Notes under the pieces: generated by a model
The model's input: only the letters and a program-made list of their open reading frames with translations
Told to the model about the DNA's origin: nothing
Databases searched by the model: none
Position numbers and translations under genes: made by a program
Shown: piece after piece, positions 11,501 through 24,000 of the stretch
Position numbering within the stretch: the stretch's first letter is position 1
Layout of the letters: every line of letters starts with the position of its first letter
Source: Lichtheimia corymbifera B2541
Taxonomy: Eukaryota > Mucoromycota > Mucoromycetes > Mucorales > Lichtheimiaceae
Length of the DNA stretch: 64,000 nucleotides
Direction: 5' to 3'
NCBI GenBank assembly: GCA_000697475.1
Contig: JNEU01001027.1
Span: forward strand, 42,306 to 106,305

Positions 11501-12299
11501 AAACATGCAGAAAGGAACCGTCTGTACAATTAAGCAGAGAGGTATAGTAATGCGATCTTGGACTGCTGTAATGCTCAACCGCCCTAAGAGCAGAACACCA
11601 ACTCATACAAGCAACGACGTATACGATGCAAAGGACCGATTGCAAAGGAGCTTTTAGGGAAAGAAAGAGCTGTTGTTTATTGTTTGCATCAATCAGGCTT
11701 ATAAAGGCCACGTACTCTCTAACGGCACTAATGCAGGAGAGTGTGAGAAATACGTCCAGCCTGCAGACACTTCACAACAGAGGGCGGGGCTTGGAGATTC
11801 AATCTTATTGGTGGAGATTGCATACTGGTTCCTGCGCCTATAGTAAGGTTCGCGTATGATAGACTGTATGGAACCGAGGCACGATCAATAACCCAAGCAA
11901 TTAGTACATCCGAGGGTATTCGCGTAGAAGAATGGCAGGGGCGATGGTATTGCTTGTATCCCGAGATCGTACACATAAGGTATACATATATACATAGTAA
12001 TAGCGCATGCTGGAAGTCGTCATACGCAAGCACATGTATGCACTAGTCTCATATTGTAACATAGCCCACTCTTTCTTAAACATAATCAAGTAAGCTTATG
12101 TACAATGGATCAAATTTTTGTAACAAGCATTATCGTTTGGTACCATTGCTAGGGGTTTATTATCTTTGAAGATACAAGCGTCTATTTCTCCTATATACAA
12201 TCCCGCTGCCCATTGTCTATCAGCATACCAACAAGGAAGCTTTAATGGATGTAATGTGATAAAAAAACAACAAAAGCGTCTCGATACAATAATGTAGAT
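11501..12299. other. No gene seen
   Basis: AT-rich sequence between repeat elements. Both strands carry only short frames without family motifs, and none is flanked by convincing splice sites. I see no tRNA-like A and B boxes. Confidence 0.5.
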
Positions 12300-13310
12300 T
12301 ATCCGACCTTCTAATTTCTATCCTGCCTTTCATTCTGGAGACTAGCCAAGTGGATCGCATAGAATCGGTGGTTATCGTTATCGTTGCGTCATTGAATCCT
12401 TGGTTGCTGCCGTCGTAAACATCTTCATCCAGGATTGCAAACTAGCTTCTGTGCGTGCCTTGGCTCCAACATCCAATATCATCCATGGTGGCAAACTGAA
12501 TGTCGTCAAAGATACAAGCCGTCTCATCCATGCCATCCAATCCATCATCATCCTCAGCCGCATCCACGCAACATGATCCATTCTTCTTGCTGACATTTCA
12601 GGATCATCCATCACTGTGCTTGATTGAATTCATCCATCCATAACCAATGCAAGTCCAATACGTTGATATAAAGAACCCCTGAGATCGCTTCTTTTTCCAT
12701 CCGGATGTTGGTCAAGCACTTACTTGTTCAATTTCTATCGCAGCTCAACCAGGTGACGAATGCTTGTACTGCGCAGTCGTAGTTGGTGATGGCTGATATG
12801 GGGGCATCCATAAGAAGTTGTATGTATTGAAGCCAAGTTGTTACACGTAAATAAAGCTGCTCTATACAATGGCTATCTGCTGTTCACATAAAAAAAGGCT
12901 GCAAGGCATGCTGCTGCAAGTAAAGAACGCTGTTTGAGATAATGATAAAAAGGGCACGCTAATAGTAACTGCTGGAATGAATGCTGTTACAATCGGTCGT
13001 GGCGGATGAGAGTACAAGAGAATGTGTAGTGTCAAGGAACGCGGTTGTTGTAGTGGGGTGCACGCCATGGGGTTGCCATTCAGCCAAAGACAATCGGATC
13101 AAGAGAGTTGTAGGATTGACATGATGGGATGAAGCAGGACAATCGTTCGCAGGTTGTAATAGTAGTTGAATGAGGCAGCAGTTGAGAATGGGAAGAAGGG
13201 GCAAGAAGCAAGGAGTGGGAAGAACTGAAAATTAAATTGGTCAGGCACTACCCTACAAATCCATGCACACTATAAATGAATTCATGTCCTTGGTTGCCTC
13301 TCTCGAACCT
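12300..13310 (-). mobile_element. Dispersed ~1.3-kb element, left copy (inverted relative to 61290-62600)
   Basis: Read on the minus strand it follows the plus strand of 61500-62560 through many collinear blocks: ACGATTGTCCTGCTTC, CATCATGTCAATCC, ATCCGATTGTCTTTGGCTGA, GTGCACCCCACTACAACAAC and ACAGCAGATAGCCATTGTAT. Near its far end both copies carry TGGATGAAGATG followed by ACGACGGCAGCAACCAAG or a close variant. The most protein-like frame (NDCPASSHHVN, then RLSLAEWQPHGV) is shared by both copies but interrupted, and no transposase or reverse transcriptase motif is visible. It is a decayed or non-autonomous element of unknown class. Confidence 0.65.
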
Positions 13311-14270
13311 GAAACTTTCACAGGAGATGCTCTTGACCATGCTGATCAACTTTGTCTTAATAAAGAAGCCATGCTTTATTTAAAAATTTTGAAAGGGAGG
13401 GTATAATGTGGGGTTTACTATGAGTGGTCGGAAATCGGGTACGCGCCGGATTTATTGAAATGCCAATTAGTATGACTTATCTTGGGATTGCCCACTTTTG
13501 ACTTGAAACTTGGTCAGCAGGTCCGCTGGGACATTCTGATCAACTCCATTCATTTAAAAATCGCATACTTCATTACAAAGTTTTGAATGCGGACGGCCCA
13601 AATGTAGGGTGGACGAATGCAAAAGTAAGGTGTATAGTGGACACCCCCGCCCTTGCCCATATCCATCGTGAAACTTGTGTCAGACGGTGGGTTGCGACAT
13701 GCTGATCAACTCCATTCATATAAAAGTTGCAGGCTTCATTGTAAGAATTAAAAAGGGGGCGTCGGACGATGAACGTACGGTAATATATATGTAGGATGAA
13801 GGCCCATAACCTCGATATTGCCCACCACAAACTTGGAGCTTTTACACAGGTTGCTCTTGGACATGCTGATCAACTTTGTTATAATAAAGACCTCACACTT
13901 CATTGAAAAGTTTTGAATAGGGGACGTAATGAGTGATTTACTATGATCGACGGAAATTCCGTACCCGTCCAAATTCATGAAATGTCAAATAGAATGAATT
14001 ACCTTGGGATTCCCCATTTCTAACTTGAAACTTGGTAAGAAGGTTCTCTGAGTCATGCTGATCATCTCTATTCATATTAAAACCGCACGCTTCATTTTGA
14101 GAACTTTGAATGTGAACGGCCAAATATAGGAGTGACGATGGATGAACGGGAACGTCCCCGAGATTGGCCACCCACGGTCGTGAAACTTGCATCCAAGATG
14201 CGGTTGATCCCGACGAACAACTTTGTTCGATTGTAGACCCCACGTTTCATTGTAAAGTTTAGAGATACAG
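13311..14270 (-). repeat. Degenerate tandem array built from the ~90-bp unit
   Basis: The signature CTGATCAAC/CTGATCATC occurs at 13342, 13536, 13702, 13866 and 14058. Each copy follows a block like CTTGAAACTT, and each is followed by CATT, AATAAA- or TAAAA-type sequence and CTTCATT. Spacings are 194, 166, 164 and 192, so the first-to-fourth and second-to-fifth distances are 524 and 522: a duplication of about 523 bp that itself contains three diverged units. The last unit (about 14170-14265) is almost identical to a foldback arm (GTGAAACTTGCATCCAAGAT, then ACGAACAACTTTGTTCGATT), which links the array to the foldback family. Confidence 0.7.
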
Positions 14271-14500
14271 GCACCTTTATGTTTTACATATGCCCCCGTA
14301 AGCGTGATGAAATTGGTTTCTCCTAGTGGATGGTGTCGGCTGCATTATCGGAAAGATGGAGAGCGGAGTGGTGGTTACACAAACACGTGTTTGACAGGTT
14401 GCTGTACAAATGCATAATGCTGATGATTACCTTTAGGAAGGTACGCAAGTAAACAACGCATCACATTTCGATGTAGAAGAAGGTGGACTTGCAAAAGCCA
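14271..14500 (+). repeat. Dispersed flank repeated at 63640-63860
   Basis: After the foldback arm the sequence reads CCTAGTGGATGGTGTCGGCT, GGTGGTTACACAAACAC and TTGACAGGTTGCTG, the same order as at 63690-63790 and in the same orientation. In both places it directly follows the ACATATGC end of a foldback arm. It is therefore either the outer end of a longer element or a common insertion flank. No coding signal was seen. Confidence 0.6.
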
Positions 14501-16800
14501 ATCTTAATTAAGAAGAGTGTGCTAGTGCAAGCAGGTTGGATGAATTGATAATATAGAGGAGGTGTTTGAGATGAAGGATGAAAATCGGTGAGCTCATTGT
14601 CAATGACGGATGAACGCAGATGACACGGGTATCCACTTATCCATCATTATTCATCACTTTGTTGGTTGATGAGCAAATCTGAAAGTTGCTGATATCATTT
14701 ACATGCAGAGGATCCTCACAAACATAATAGTAGATGTCATATGGATAAGGAAAACAACACCAGAGATGATAATGTAGTACGCCTTTGCATAGAGAAGCAG
14801 CGCCAAAATGAAAGCCTTCCCCACGCCAAATCATAGACCCTCAGCGACACCATTGTGCTAACATGCCCCACGCCATGTTTCTATGCCGTTACTTTCCTTA
14901 TGCACATATAGCGAACCAAGTTTGCAATGAAGAATCATACGCTAGCCATCCCAATCCAATGTTCAATCAATATAGGCATATATTATCAAGTAAATCCAAA
15001 TTAATTATTAAGTATGGGTGGTGAAAGGGCATAGACCCGTGGGTATTGTTGTGTCTATATTGGTTGCTGCCGTCATTCAATAGACATCTTCATCCAAGAT
15101 TCTAAATTAGCTGCTGCGTGATTTCAGGCGAGTTAGATTGCCTTTGGTCAAGGGTATTGGATGCCCCAATAACCGAAATCACGTTCATCCATCATATTCA
15201 CTGCTTCAGATTGGATATTTTCCTTGAGAGGTCCATGTGCTTGGGGTTGGCGATAACGCGAACTTGGAGGCAGCCGTTGGATGAGTTGAGGTGTAGTAGC
15301 GGACACTGAAATATGATGTGCACGTCTGATGCCCAGCTGTTTCTTATTGCTCCTTCTGTTATTAATGAGCACACGGCATCGAAAGAATGTAAGCCTATAT
15401 TGATTCGGTCTTCATTCTCGCTAAACCTACTCTGAACAGGCAGCATTTGGCACTTGGATCTCGTTGGACAAGTTTTTGAATGACAGAGTGGACTTTATCG
15501 CGTGGCACGCGGTTGTCAATGCATCTGGTCAGCAAGGTTTCTAAATGCAATCAAGAACGTGAAGCCGGTTAGTAACTTTTCATAGCGGTATGCAGATGCT
15601 TGTTATAACTAACTCGTGATAGGTTGAATATTAGAACGATGTGAACTAATGGGATATCATCATGCAGCGACCGTAGCGCTCAAACACAACCATCATCGCC
15701 ATCATCAGCAGCCTATACATGAAAGCTCACTGCCGATGACCGTATAAACATCGCCCTCTTGTATGATGCATTGGATGAAGACCAAATGTTGGACGCTCAG
15801 CACAGACACCAAGGTGGAGAACAAAATGAAGGATTTGGATATCAAGTGTAACCATAAGCAGTACGTATAGAAGAATGACACAGGCTCAAGAGGAGAGCTA
15901 TTATTGAATTATGATACGTAGTTCAAGCCATGCAATCATTCTGGTTCCGTGAGACAAGATTTGGAAGGATCAAGTGGGGAGCGTCATCTTCCTCGTCGCC
16001 AATTTCACCTATCGCATCGACTACAAGCATCTTTATATCGGCTTAACTCACGGATAGTCCACAAGACAGACAACCATCAGCACCTGGCACAGTGAATGTC
16101 AGTCATCGTCAATCATCCATGGATGGATCCGGCCAAGCACGTTACCTTAGCAAGCCTTGTGGAGCTTACCTACTACAAACAGCGTTCATATCAGGATGGC
16201 CATCATCGAGTACTAGCGGTGATACCAGCCTTATCGACAGTTCAGCAACATTGGGGTCCTTGGTTTCATGAACCGTGCTATCCAAAGATTTGTCATTGGC
16301 GATTGACGTTGCCCCAAGATGATCCTGTCAGTACTATTGAACGCCATTTACGCTATCTCACCAAGCGAACATCTTGATACACCACTTCGTTCTGATCCAT
16401 CTTCACCCAATGCTGCAAGACAGAGGGTTTTTTGAATATGCCACGCGACTTCTGGATGATTATTGCAATGTACCTCGGATATCAACAGTACAAGCACTGT
16501 ACTGTTATTGATGGCTATGTGCTGCCAACATGGTATGCTGAAAGGACTACGGATATGGTAAGCATTCTATAATAAGAGTGTTGGATATGGCAGTACCATG
16601 ATCAGGACGCTCACTACCACTCTGGGTGACCCATAGGCACTTTGTATGGCTCAAGACATGAGACCGCGTCGAACATCTGATCGTGAGCATCGTTCACTCG
16701 AGGATCAAGAAAATCGCAAGCATGGATTTTGGTGCTGGTTTATTGTGGATATCTCATGTCACACCATTGCCACGCGACTTCCAAGACTCCATGGATACAT
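14501..16800. other. Gene-poor stretch, possible fragments only
   Basis: A plus-strand frame at 16096-16377 (93 codons, containing HWGPWFHEPCYPKICHW) is the most protein-like piece. It lies just left of the multicopy-family pseudogene and could be its missing N-terminal half or an unrelated relic. A copy of the TTGGTTGCTGCCGTC motif of the 1.3-kb element lies at 15060-15110. I see no other supportable feature and cannot name a protein family here. Confidence 0.3.
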
Positions 16801-16813
16801 TTACTGATAAGGT

Positions 16814-17765
16814 ATGATACATAACATGAAAGAAACATATTATTGTCAAAGTGTAAGAGGGCTAACAGTTAATCTCAGCGAACCATTCAAGAGCTGTATG
16901 ACCATGCATGCACATCCTGTTACACAACCTGATCTACACTGGGCGCACCATTCGGTTTTACAAGCGATCAATCTTCTTTTTTGCAAACACCCCGAGAAAG
17001 AGAGATCCGAAGTCGACTCTTTAAGGCGGGTCTGGACGATGATCGATACTTGTTTTGATGCAACTGACATTGGACGTCATAAGGTAAGAGGATGATGGGT
17101 GATAAACGCGGGCAGTATAACTGATTATGTAATTGACAGTGGCGAAAAAGCCAGCAAGGCTGCATCCGAACGATTCAATGGTGGACGGACTCTCGCTGCT
17201 GTGGATACAATGAGTCGAAAGAAGAACGGAGTCAAAGTGGATATGCTCTTTACCACACGACAAATTGAATTGGGAGCTGTGGAAGCAGGAAGATTTTGCG
17301 ATAAGTTGAGCACCAAATCAATCATCGAACCTGGATTCCAAATGCCCAAAAACCTTGGAAGACATGTTGGTTGCTATGGAGAAGATCGCACCAAGCCAAT
17401 TGAGGACCCTGAGAAGTTGTGGCTTTATTATTGCTGGTTTGTGTCATACACGTAATGAATAACTAAGAGCTGACAGGGTATAAATATAGGCACTTATCTG
17501 CAAAGTCTGATCATGGATTCACCTGCCGGATGTCTCCCGTATCAACAAGCTACCTGACTGGTTGAGTTACCCCACAACTGCACGAAGATAACTTCATGTT
17601 ATTTGGAATGTCAAGATGATCATGGTTCAAGTGCAAGAATGTGTCGATGATCATATGCCGTCGCCCAGTGATATCTTATACCGATGAAAACACACAAATG
17701 CTGTCGCTTCCTTTTGTATCTTCGACTACTCTCAAACGAAAACACGATGCCGTCCGATAATAGTA
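16814..17765 (+). pseudogene. Broken copy of a lineage-expanded protein family of unknown function
   Basis: Three conserved stretches follow one another. They are SLRRVWTMIDTCFD (about 16995-17065), GEKASKAASERFN to RKKNGVKVDMLF (17140-17255) with ELGAVEAGRF shortly after, and the distal DWLSYPTTA-like part shared with 6253-6665. From memory this matches a protein family present in many copies in Mucorales genomes, function unknown. Breaks are visible: an extra A in the A5 run at 17348-17352 shifts the frame (MPKNLGRH instead of a continuing MPK-LEDML reading), TAA codons follow near 17454, and the distal part is frame-broken relative to the copy at 6302. The junction near 17090 also needs a frame change or an intron I could not place. 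Confidence 0.65.
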
Positions 17766-18047
17766 CTTCTTGTTCATGTATAGAGCATCTTTGTAAATTC
17801 ATAGTTGTATACTACAAGTAATATATTTAAATGTGGGTCAATCAATCATTCATATATCCTATCTTTTCCTTTGTTGACAAGCATGAGCAAAAGTTGAAAG
17901 CGGATGTGCATCACCCACACATACCCAACACTTTTATGGTGTCATGATAATACATGGATTATGTTACATAGCTGTTTAAAACATGAAACGGCACACAAGA
18001 ATATACTATGTACAATCGACTTTATTTGGAAGCACACATACACACAC

Positions 18048-20287
18048 TTAGACAGTGCCACTTCTATCTCTGGTGGTAAAACGGGCACCAAGATGAGCAA
18101 GACTGGCGCGAATGCCATTGGTTACGGGTATCTTTGCAACACCTGTGCGCATATGGACCGGAGTTGACGATGCATGAATATTGCTGCTTGAAGATGCTTC
18201 TTCAACTTGGAGTGATGAACCATGGTTGGTTGTGCGAGGATGAAGAGGAGGTGGAGGTGGAGGAGTATTGGAGGAGGATGAAGATGAAGAAAGAGTGTAA
18301 TCAGGTGATTCTGCTTCTGCTGTGGTTTCATGTAACCCTTCCAAATGTTCACTAGCATTCCATGGTTGTTGTCGTAAAGCTGAGTTGCTATAGGAACGTG
18401 AAGGTGAAGATGATAGCAATCCAGTGATACGCCGTGTGACGGATGCACTTGAAGCAGCTCTAGGACGTTGACGTTGTTGTGGCCGAGATGATGATGAAGA
18501 ACAAGTGGTTGTGCTCTTGGTGGGTACAGGCACTGGCAATGCTGGTAAGCTTGGTTGACGCTTGAGTGATCGAATGGAAACAACGTCCATTTCCGAAGGT
18601 GATGATGACAATGGCAATGATCCAAGTGCAGCAGCTAATGATGTGCTTGAGTTGCTGCGACGTGATAACTGAGATGATGTGGATGATGATAACGAGAGAG
18701 CTGGTGAAGTGGATCTTTGTCGTGAGCGTGTGCTAAGATCACTATAAGCACGATGTCGGTTGCCAAGTAATGCACGTCTTGGACGAGGTGATTGTAACAA
18801 ATAAGATGATGAAGGTGAAGTTGACAATGACGCCGAAGTGGATGATGATGATAAGGTTGGCTCCAGGCCATCCGTGTTGACAAGGTCTTTGTTGATGTTG
18901 CTCATAGCAGCAATACGACGACTGGGAGCGGTGTTTGGAATAGGGGCAAAGAGCGCCTTGAGTCGATCCGATTCATCATTCCAATGAGCTGAACAAAGAC
19001 GGTATTCTAGAGCAACCACCTGACGCCCTGATCTTTCAATAAAACGACCACGAGTGATATAGGATTCGAAAAAAGGACCATCGCAAAAAGAGCAAGTCTG
19101 TGCCTGTGCCAAATACTCCTTGATGTGATCGGACATGTGATTTGGAATGGGCAACTCGGTACGCACTGCAGCACGAGCGCATAATTCAAACAGGGATGGT
19201 GGATCATGTTGTAACTCGTGCTCAAACTCTTCCACAAACTCACATCCTTCAGCAATCAATTTGCGTAGTGATTGTAAAGTGCCGATTTCTGCAGGTATCC
19301 ATGGCAACGGGTTGTTGGAAACATTCAAAGAGATAAGACCCCGTAATTGAGCAATCTCACGTGGTAGACTGGTGAGACGATTGTCATTGGCGATGATAAC
19401 GATCAATTTTGGTAATAGACCAATGGATGTGGGTAAGGTCACAAGTTGATTGTGGCTAATGTTGAGTGCTGTGAGCTTGGTCATATATGCAATAGTGTCT
19501 GGAATAGTCTCAAGTTGGTTGTGCGAGGTATCCAGAATGCGTAAATTGCGCAAGTGCCCGATTGTACGAGGAAGACTGGTCATCTGATTGTGGGACCTTT
19601 ATAACAAAAAGCTTGAGTAAGTGGTGGGAGAGTGGTGGAGGATGATAAATAATATACTTACAAGTCCAGCTTGGTAAGATTGTGCAGGTATCCGATGCTT
19701 GGGCTTAACTTTACGAGAGACCTCCCTGATAGATCAACTGCCAGGGATGCATTGGCCAATGGTCTATTCCTGGTAGGTGCCACATCACCAATCGTCAATT
19801 TGGCCCAATGGTTGTTGTCATCGTCCTCTGATCCATCCGCAATATAGTTATCCACGTCGTCGCCCAATTGTTGAGTAGCCAATGCATCGTGTAGCATATC
19901 ATCACTCGATCCATAATGAATCACGTCAGGATAGTACGTCTCATCAATGTATGCAAGATCCTTGGCCAAGTCCCTCCGTACCAACGAAAGACGCTTGCTT
20001 TGTCGACACACTTCACATTCTTGGTCCACCTTGGTTGCAACCACCACGATACTATCTCGTCGACTCTTTGCTGCTGCCGAGCCACTGCTGTCATTGTTGC
20101 TTAGGAACCCATTGCACCCATTCTGGCATGTAATCTCGAGCTTGTATAGATGAGGATTGGCAAGAATAAAGTCGGTTGATGGATTCTCGCGATCAAGTGC
20201 TTGTTCCTCCAATGGATCTTGGTTGTCAACTCGGTTGATATAACCGAAAGGCAAAGGATCGTGTTGTTTGCTTGTGCTTTGGCCCAT
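18048..20287 (-). CDS. Leucine-rich-repeat protein with N-myristoylation-type start
   Basis: Two exons (19662-20287 and 18048-19596, intron GTAAGT to AAAG) join to 2175 nt, 724 residues. The start MGQSTSK fits the N-myristoylation rule (Gly2, Ser5), suggesting membrane attachment. A CEVC pair lies near residue 95. Six tandem 23-residue repeats of the SHNQLxxLPxxI type occupy about residues 187-320, as in Ras-suppressor/SHOC2-like proteins. A Cys pair (CSFC) near 350 and a Cys-His-Trp segment after it could bind zinc. The last 300 residues are Ser/Pro-rich and probably disordered. A signalling scaffold at the membrane is an inference, and no orthologue is named. Confidence 0.85.
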
Positions 20288-20319
20288 GGAGCCGAGAAAG
20301 TGAAAAGGGTACAGGAGAG

Positions 20320-20385
20320 GGGTGAAAAGGGAAAGAGAGAGAGAGAGAAAGCGTGCAGGTATAGATGTGTGTGTGTATGTGGGGG

Positions 20386-20417
<32 letters not shown>

Positions 20418-20425
20418 AGAAGAAA
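20320..20425. repeat. GA-rich microsatellite upstream of the LRR gene
   Basis: Two pure GA runs (about 20335-20350 and 20383-20413) lie 50-130 bp upstream of the LRR start codon, separated by a GTGTGTGTATGTGGGG segment. On the coding strand of the gene this is a CT-rich leader, similar in kind to the CT tracts before the genes at 31330 and 48871. Confidence 0.8.
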
Positions 20426-21028
20426 GGGAGCAAAGCTTAGCCTAAATAGGGGTTGTCCTCCGATGGTATATGATTTGAAGGGATAGCTTTTAATAGCTGA
20501 TGATGGAAAGGTTTCAGCTGACTGGATTGCAAAAAAGTTACGCGCTCAGATGCACTCCTTGGTAATGATTTTCTCTCCTATCAACCAACATGGACTCCAT
20601 CAATCTTTTTTACTCATCATCATCCATTTACTTGCTCAAAGTAACCTAAAAGTGTCTGTGCCTTTGAGTTATTAGTTACACATGCTTTTTTGTGCCACTA
20701 GATCTTTGCTAAAAAGCTGCATTACACTCCGCCATGTCCTAATAAGGGGTAGAGGATAAGAACAATCGGTTTTACACCAATCCCCGCCTCTTTCTTTTCG
20801 TGGCATAGTAACCAATTGACATCATTCAAAACAAGGCTTTGCCAAGAAGGTCTCACTGTGGGACCATTCCCAGCAATCGCTCAATGTCGGCGTTTCTATC
20901 AAGGGCGATCACCACCTCCACCTCCACACACATGACATAAAAACGTATGCTATTTGTATATATCTAATATTGCTGCGTGTGTGTGTGTGTATATTACAAT
21001 TGAATTATAAATGCACTTGAAAAAAGTC
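20426..21028. other. Intergenic, no gene seen
   Basis: This is the spacer between the start of the LRR gene and the stop of Pol5. It holds AT-rich sequence and a short GT microsatellite (about 20976-20990). No RNA gene or conserved protein was recognised. Confidence 0.6.
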
Positions 21029-24000
21029 CTATTGCTTTTCCAAAATTGATACTAGTTGCTTGCATGATGTCTGTAATCCAGGCTTGTTGTATGCTTCCAC
21101 CGTCGTAATGGATGAGATCCACTCTGATTTCCAGACCTTTTGCAATTTCTGTGAAAGCAGGAGAATGTATCAGCTAATGCACTCCTTGAAACACTAATGG
21201 GGATCTCTTACCTTGACATCATTGTTGACAAGTTTCTTATGCAATCGAACGAGAGTCGCCACAAACCGAACAAATGACCGCATATTGTCATATGTTAATC
21301 TGTTCTTGGATGCCGTGTCTTTGGATGCTTCTAGGGTCTCTTGAACTTTGCTTGCAATCTTGGGTGCGATGGAGAGGAACTTGTCATTGTATGCTTGTGA
21401 TTTCTAATAGACCACATGTTAATAAACCAATCCATCTTTAAGCATGATTGTTGTCAATTACCTTGGCCACTGTGCGCTGCACGACCGCAGTAATCCATTG
21501 AGTCGCCTGGGTATGTTTAAAGAGATTGATGCATTCGGCAGGGTTGATGTATTGAATGAGCGCTTCTAACAATGGCCATGAGCTGAAGGGTGATCGTTGC
21601 AGAGGATGGACAAAGATATCCTTTCGATATCGTGTGTTCTTCTTGGTCATGTATTCTTCGAGTGCAGTGATGGTGATTGCATCCAGCTTTTCAATTTCTT
21701 CCCTTGTCTTTGAAGCCATGTCATCCGTAATCTCAGCATCTGCAGCACCAAGCACACATTTCCGAAGATAGAGCGATAATTGGACGCACATGTCAAACAT
21801 TTCACTGCTGCTGGTGGCTCGAGCAAAGTCGTAAACGGCTTGATAGACATCGATAATGACTTGTTGATCATGCTCCTTTGGATACTCGGACATTTTGGGA
21901 AGGCGGTTCTTGAGGAAGGCGACAATCTTTTGAACGAATTGTCCAGTGACGGATTTGGCAGGTGTAGCACGGATAATGTTGATCAGGGGCACAATAAGAT
22001 CAAGGACCATTGGACTTGAAGGGTTCTTTCGCACAAAAATAATCACGAGATCCATAACATTAATCTTGAATTGCGTGATGCTCAATTGAATATCTATTTG
22101 CCCCTTGTATTAGTATCGTACCGCATTATCAAGATGTTAATGTACTTGCCTTTCTTCTCCTTCTTTTCAAGTTGCTTTTGCTTGAACACTTCTGCAAGCT
22201 TGTCATCAAAGTCGGCCATCGCATCATCATCCAACATTTCTTCATTGTCATCGTCATCGTCGTCACCGGCCAAGACACCTTGTTGTCGCATCGTCTCTTC
22301 CACCTTTTGTCGTAATTCTTCATCCACGGATGCGTCGTCATCTTCGTCGTCATCTTCTTCCATATCCATCTCGCTATCCATTTCAAGTTCAACAACGTCG
22401 TCATCCATTTCTTCATCTGATTCCTCTGCACCGAATAAATCTTCACTGCCATGCTTTTTGTCATTGGAAGCAAGGATCTAAAAATCATACATTAGTATAT
22501 ACGACCACGTGATGAAGATAGGCAAGGATACTCACATCCAAAAGGTTTTGTAAAGTTTGCTTGGTAACCTTGTGTGAGAAAATCTCAAACACCTTCTCTG
22601 CGAGATCCTTGAGGACAGGCGATGGGTTGGTCAAGAAACTGACAAGGATATCCACAAGGACGTCAATTGGCTCAGGCTCGGCCTCCTCTTGTTCAGCATT
22701 CTTTTTCTTTCTAGTCTTGGGTGCCTTGGAGACAGAGATCTTTTTGTAACAATCAAACAATTCGTCAAGTAGGGACTGAGCTTCCTCCTCATTGATCAAC
22801 AAATGAAGCATCATATGCACAAAGAGAATCTCAAAGCCTCGTTCCAAGCTCTCGGGATCGGTGGCCTATGCGTTTCGATGAGTATCATTGCATGCATGTA
22901 TGTATCTATCTTACCTTTTTGCGAAGTTGCTCAACAAGGGTGTTTGACTTTTTAAAGAGGGCCTTGCTCTCAGCCGAAAGTTCATCATGGATCACCAAGC
23001 TTTTGTCACTGGCCAACTTTTGATAAATCTGCAAGACATAGTACACCCAGAGTTCACCGTCGTTGCGTACACCATGGAATTTGCGCGATTTGAGCACGGC
23101 GCCATTTTGCTGTTCCTGAGTCTTGGCCAATGATGGCATGTTGGAAAGGGTGACAAGCACAGATTGGAAAGTATTCTTGCATTCCTCACGAATGGCATCC
23201 GAGAGCACGGGTGTAGGTTTGCGATAAGACTAGAAAAAGTTATCAGTATCTTGTAACGAAAATACAAATTGAGAATATCTACCTCAAACCAAGAGCCTCT
23301 GGTAGCACCTTTCTTCACATCAAAGAATGCATAAACCATCAAGAAGCGAACAAAGTCTGCAAGCCATTCTTCTTCCTTGGGGACACGTGTATTCTTGACC
23401 AGCAAGGTCATTTGTCGAAGTGCCCAACTTCTTACAGAATCGACCTTGTCATTCTCCTCATGTTGAACAAAGACACGAGCCAAGTATTCGAGATAAGACC
23501 GAACACCTTCAGCATCCATAGTAGCAAGCAAGTTTTCCACAGTCTTGGTCTTGGTGATACGATCAAAATGTTGATGGCCATGTTTGCCGAGAAGCTGAGT
23601 AACGAGAGCAAAGCTGACTTGCTTATTCTCGTTTGCGACCTTTTGAATGACATTGGCAGTATACTTTGCGCTCTTGTTGAGATAGCGGACATCAGATGAC
23701 AAGTTGTTGATGAATGCACGCATAAAGTTCTCGGTAAAGATGAGTGGCACTTGTTCGGCAGAGAGTCGTGGAAGCACCTTTTGAACCAACAAGAAACCCC
23801 AATACTTGCGACCACGTGATGCATTGTTCTCGAACAAAGATCCTAAAAGTAGGTTACACGTTAATCCATGTTTTCTCTCCCCAAAGTAATATACATACCA
23901 TCCACTGTTGCACTCCAAAAAGCTTCAAAGCTGGCCTTTTCATCATTGGTCTTGGTGGATTTGCTGTCACCCTTCTTAGAAAGACGTTGCTTCTTTTTGG

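Noticed and set aside
12959..13204. Minus-strand frame of 81 codons in the left 1.3-kb element as a gene
   Set aside because: It follows the frame of the right copy only in part, and no transposase, helicase or polymerase motif is visible, so it is treated as part of the element.
20201..20440. Plus-strand frame with RERERERER run
   Set aside because: It is the translation of a GA microsatellite in the leader of the LRR gene.
22071..22481. Plus-strand Ser-rich frame of 136 codons
   Set aside because: It is the shadow of the acidic Asp/Glu region of Pol5 on the opposite strand.
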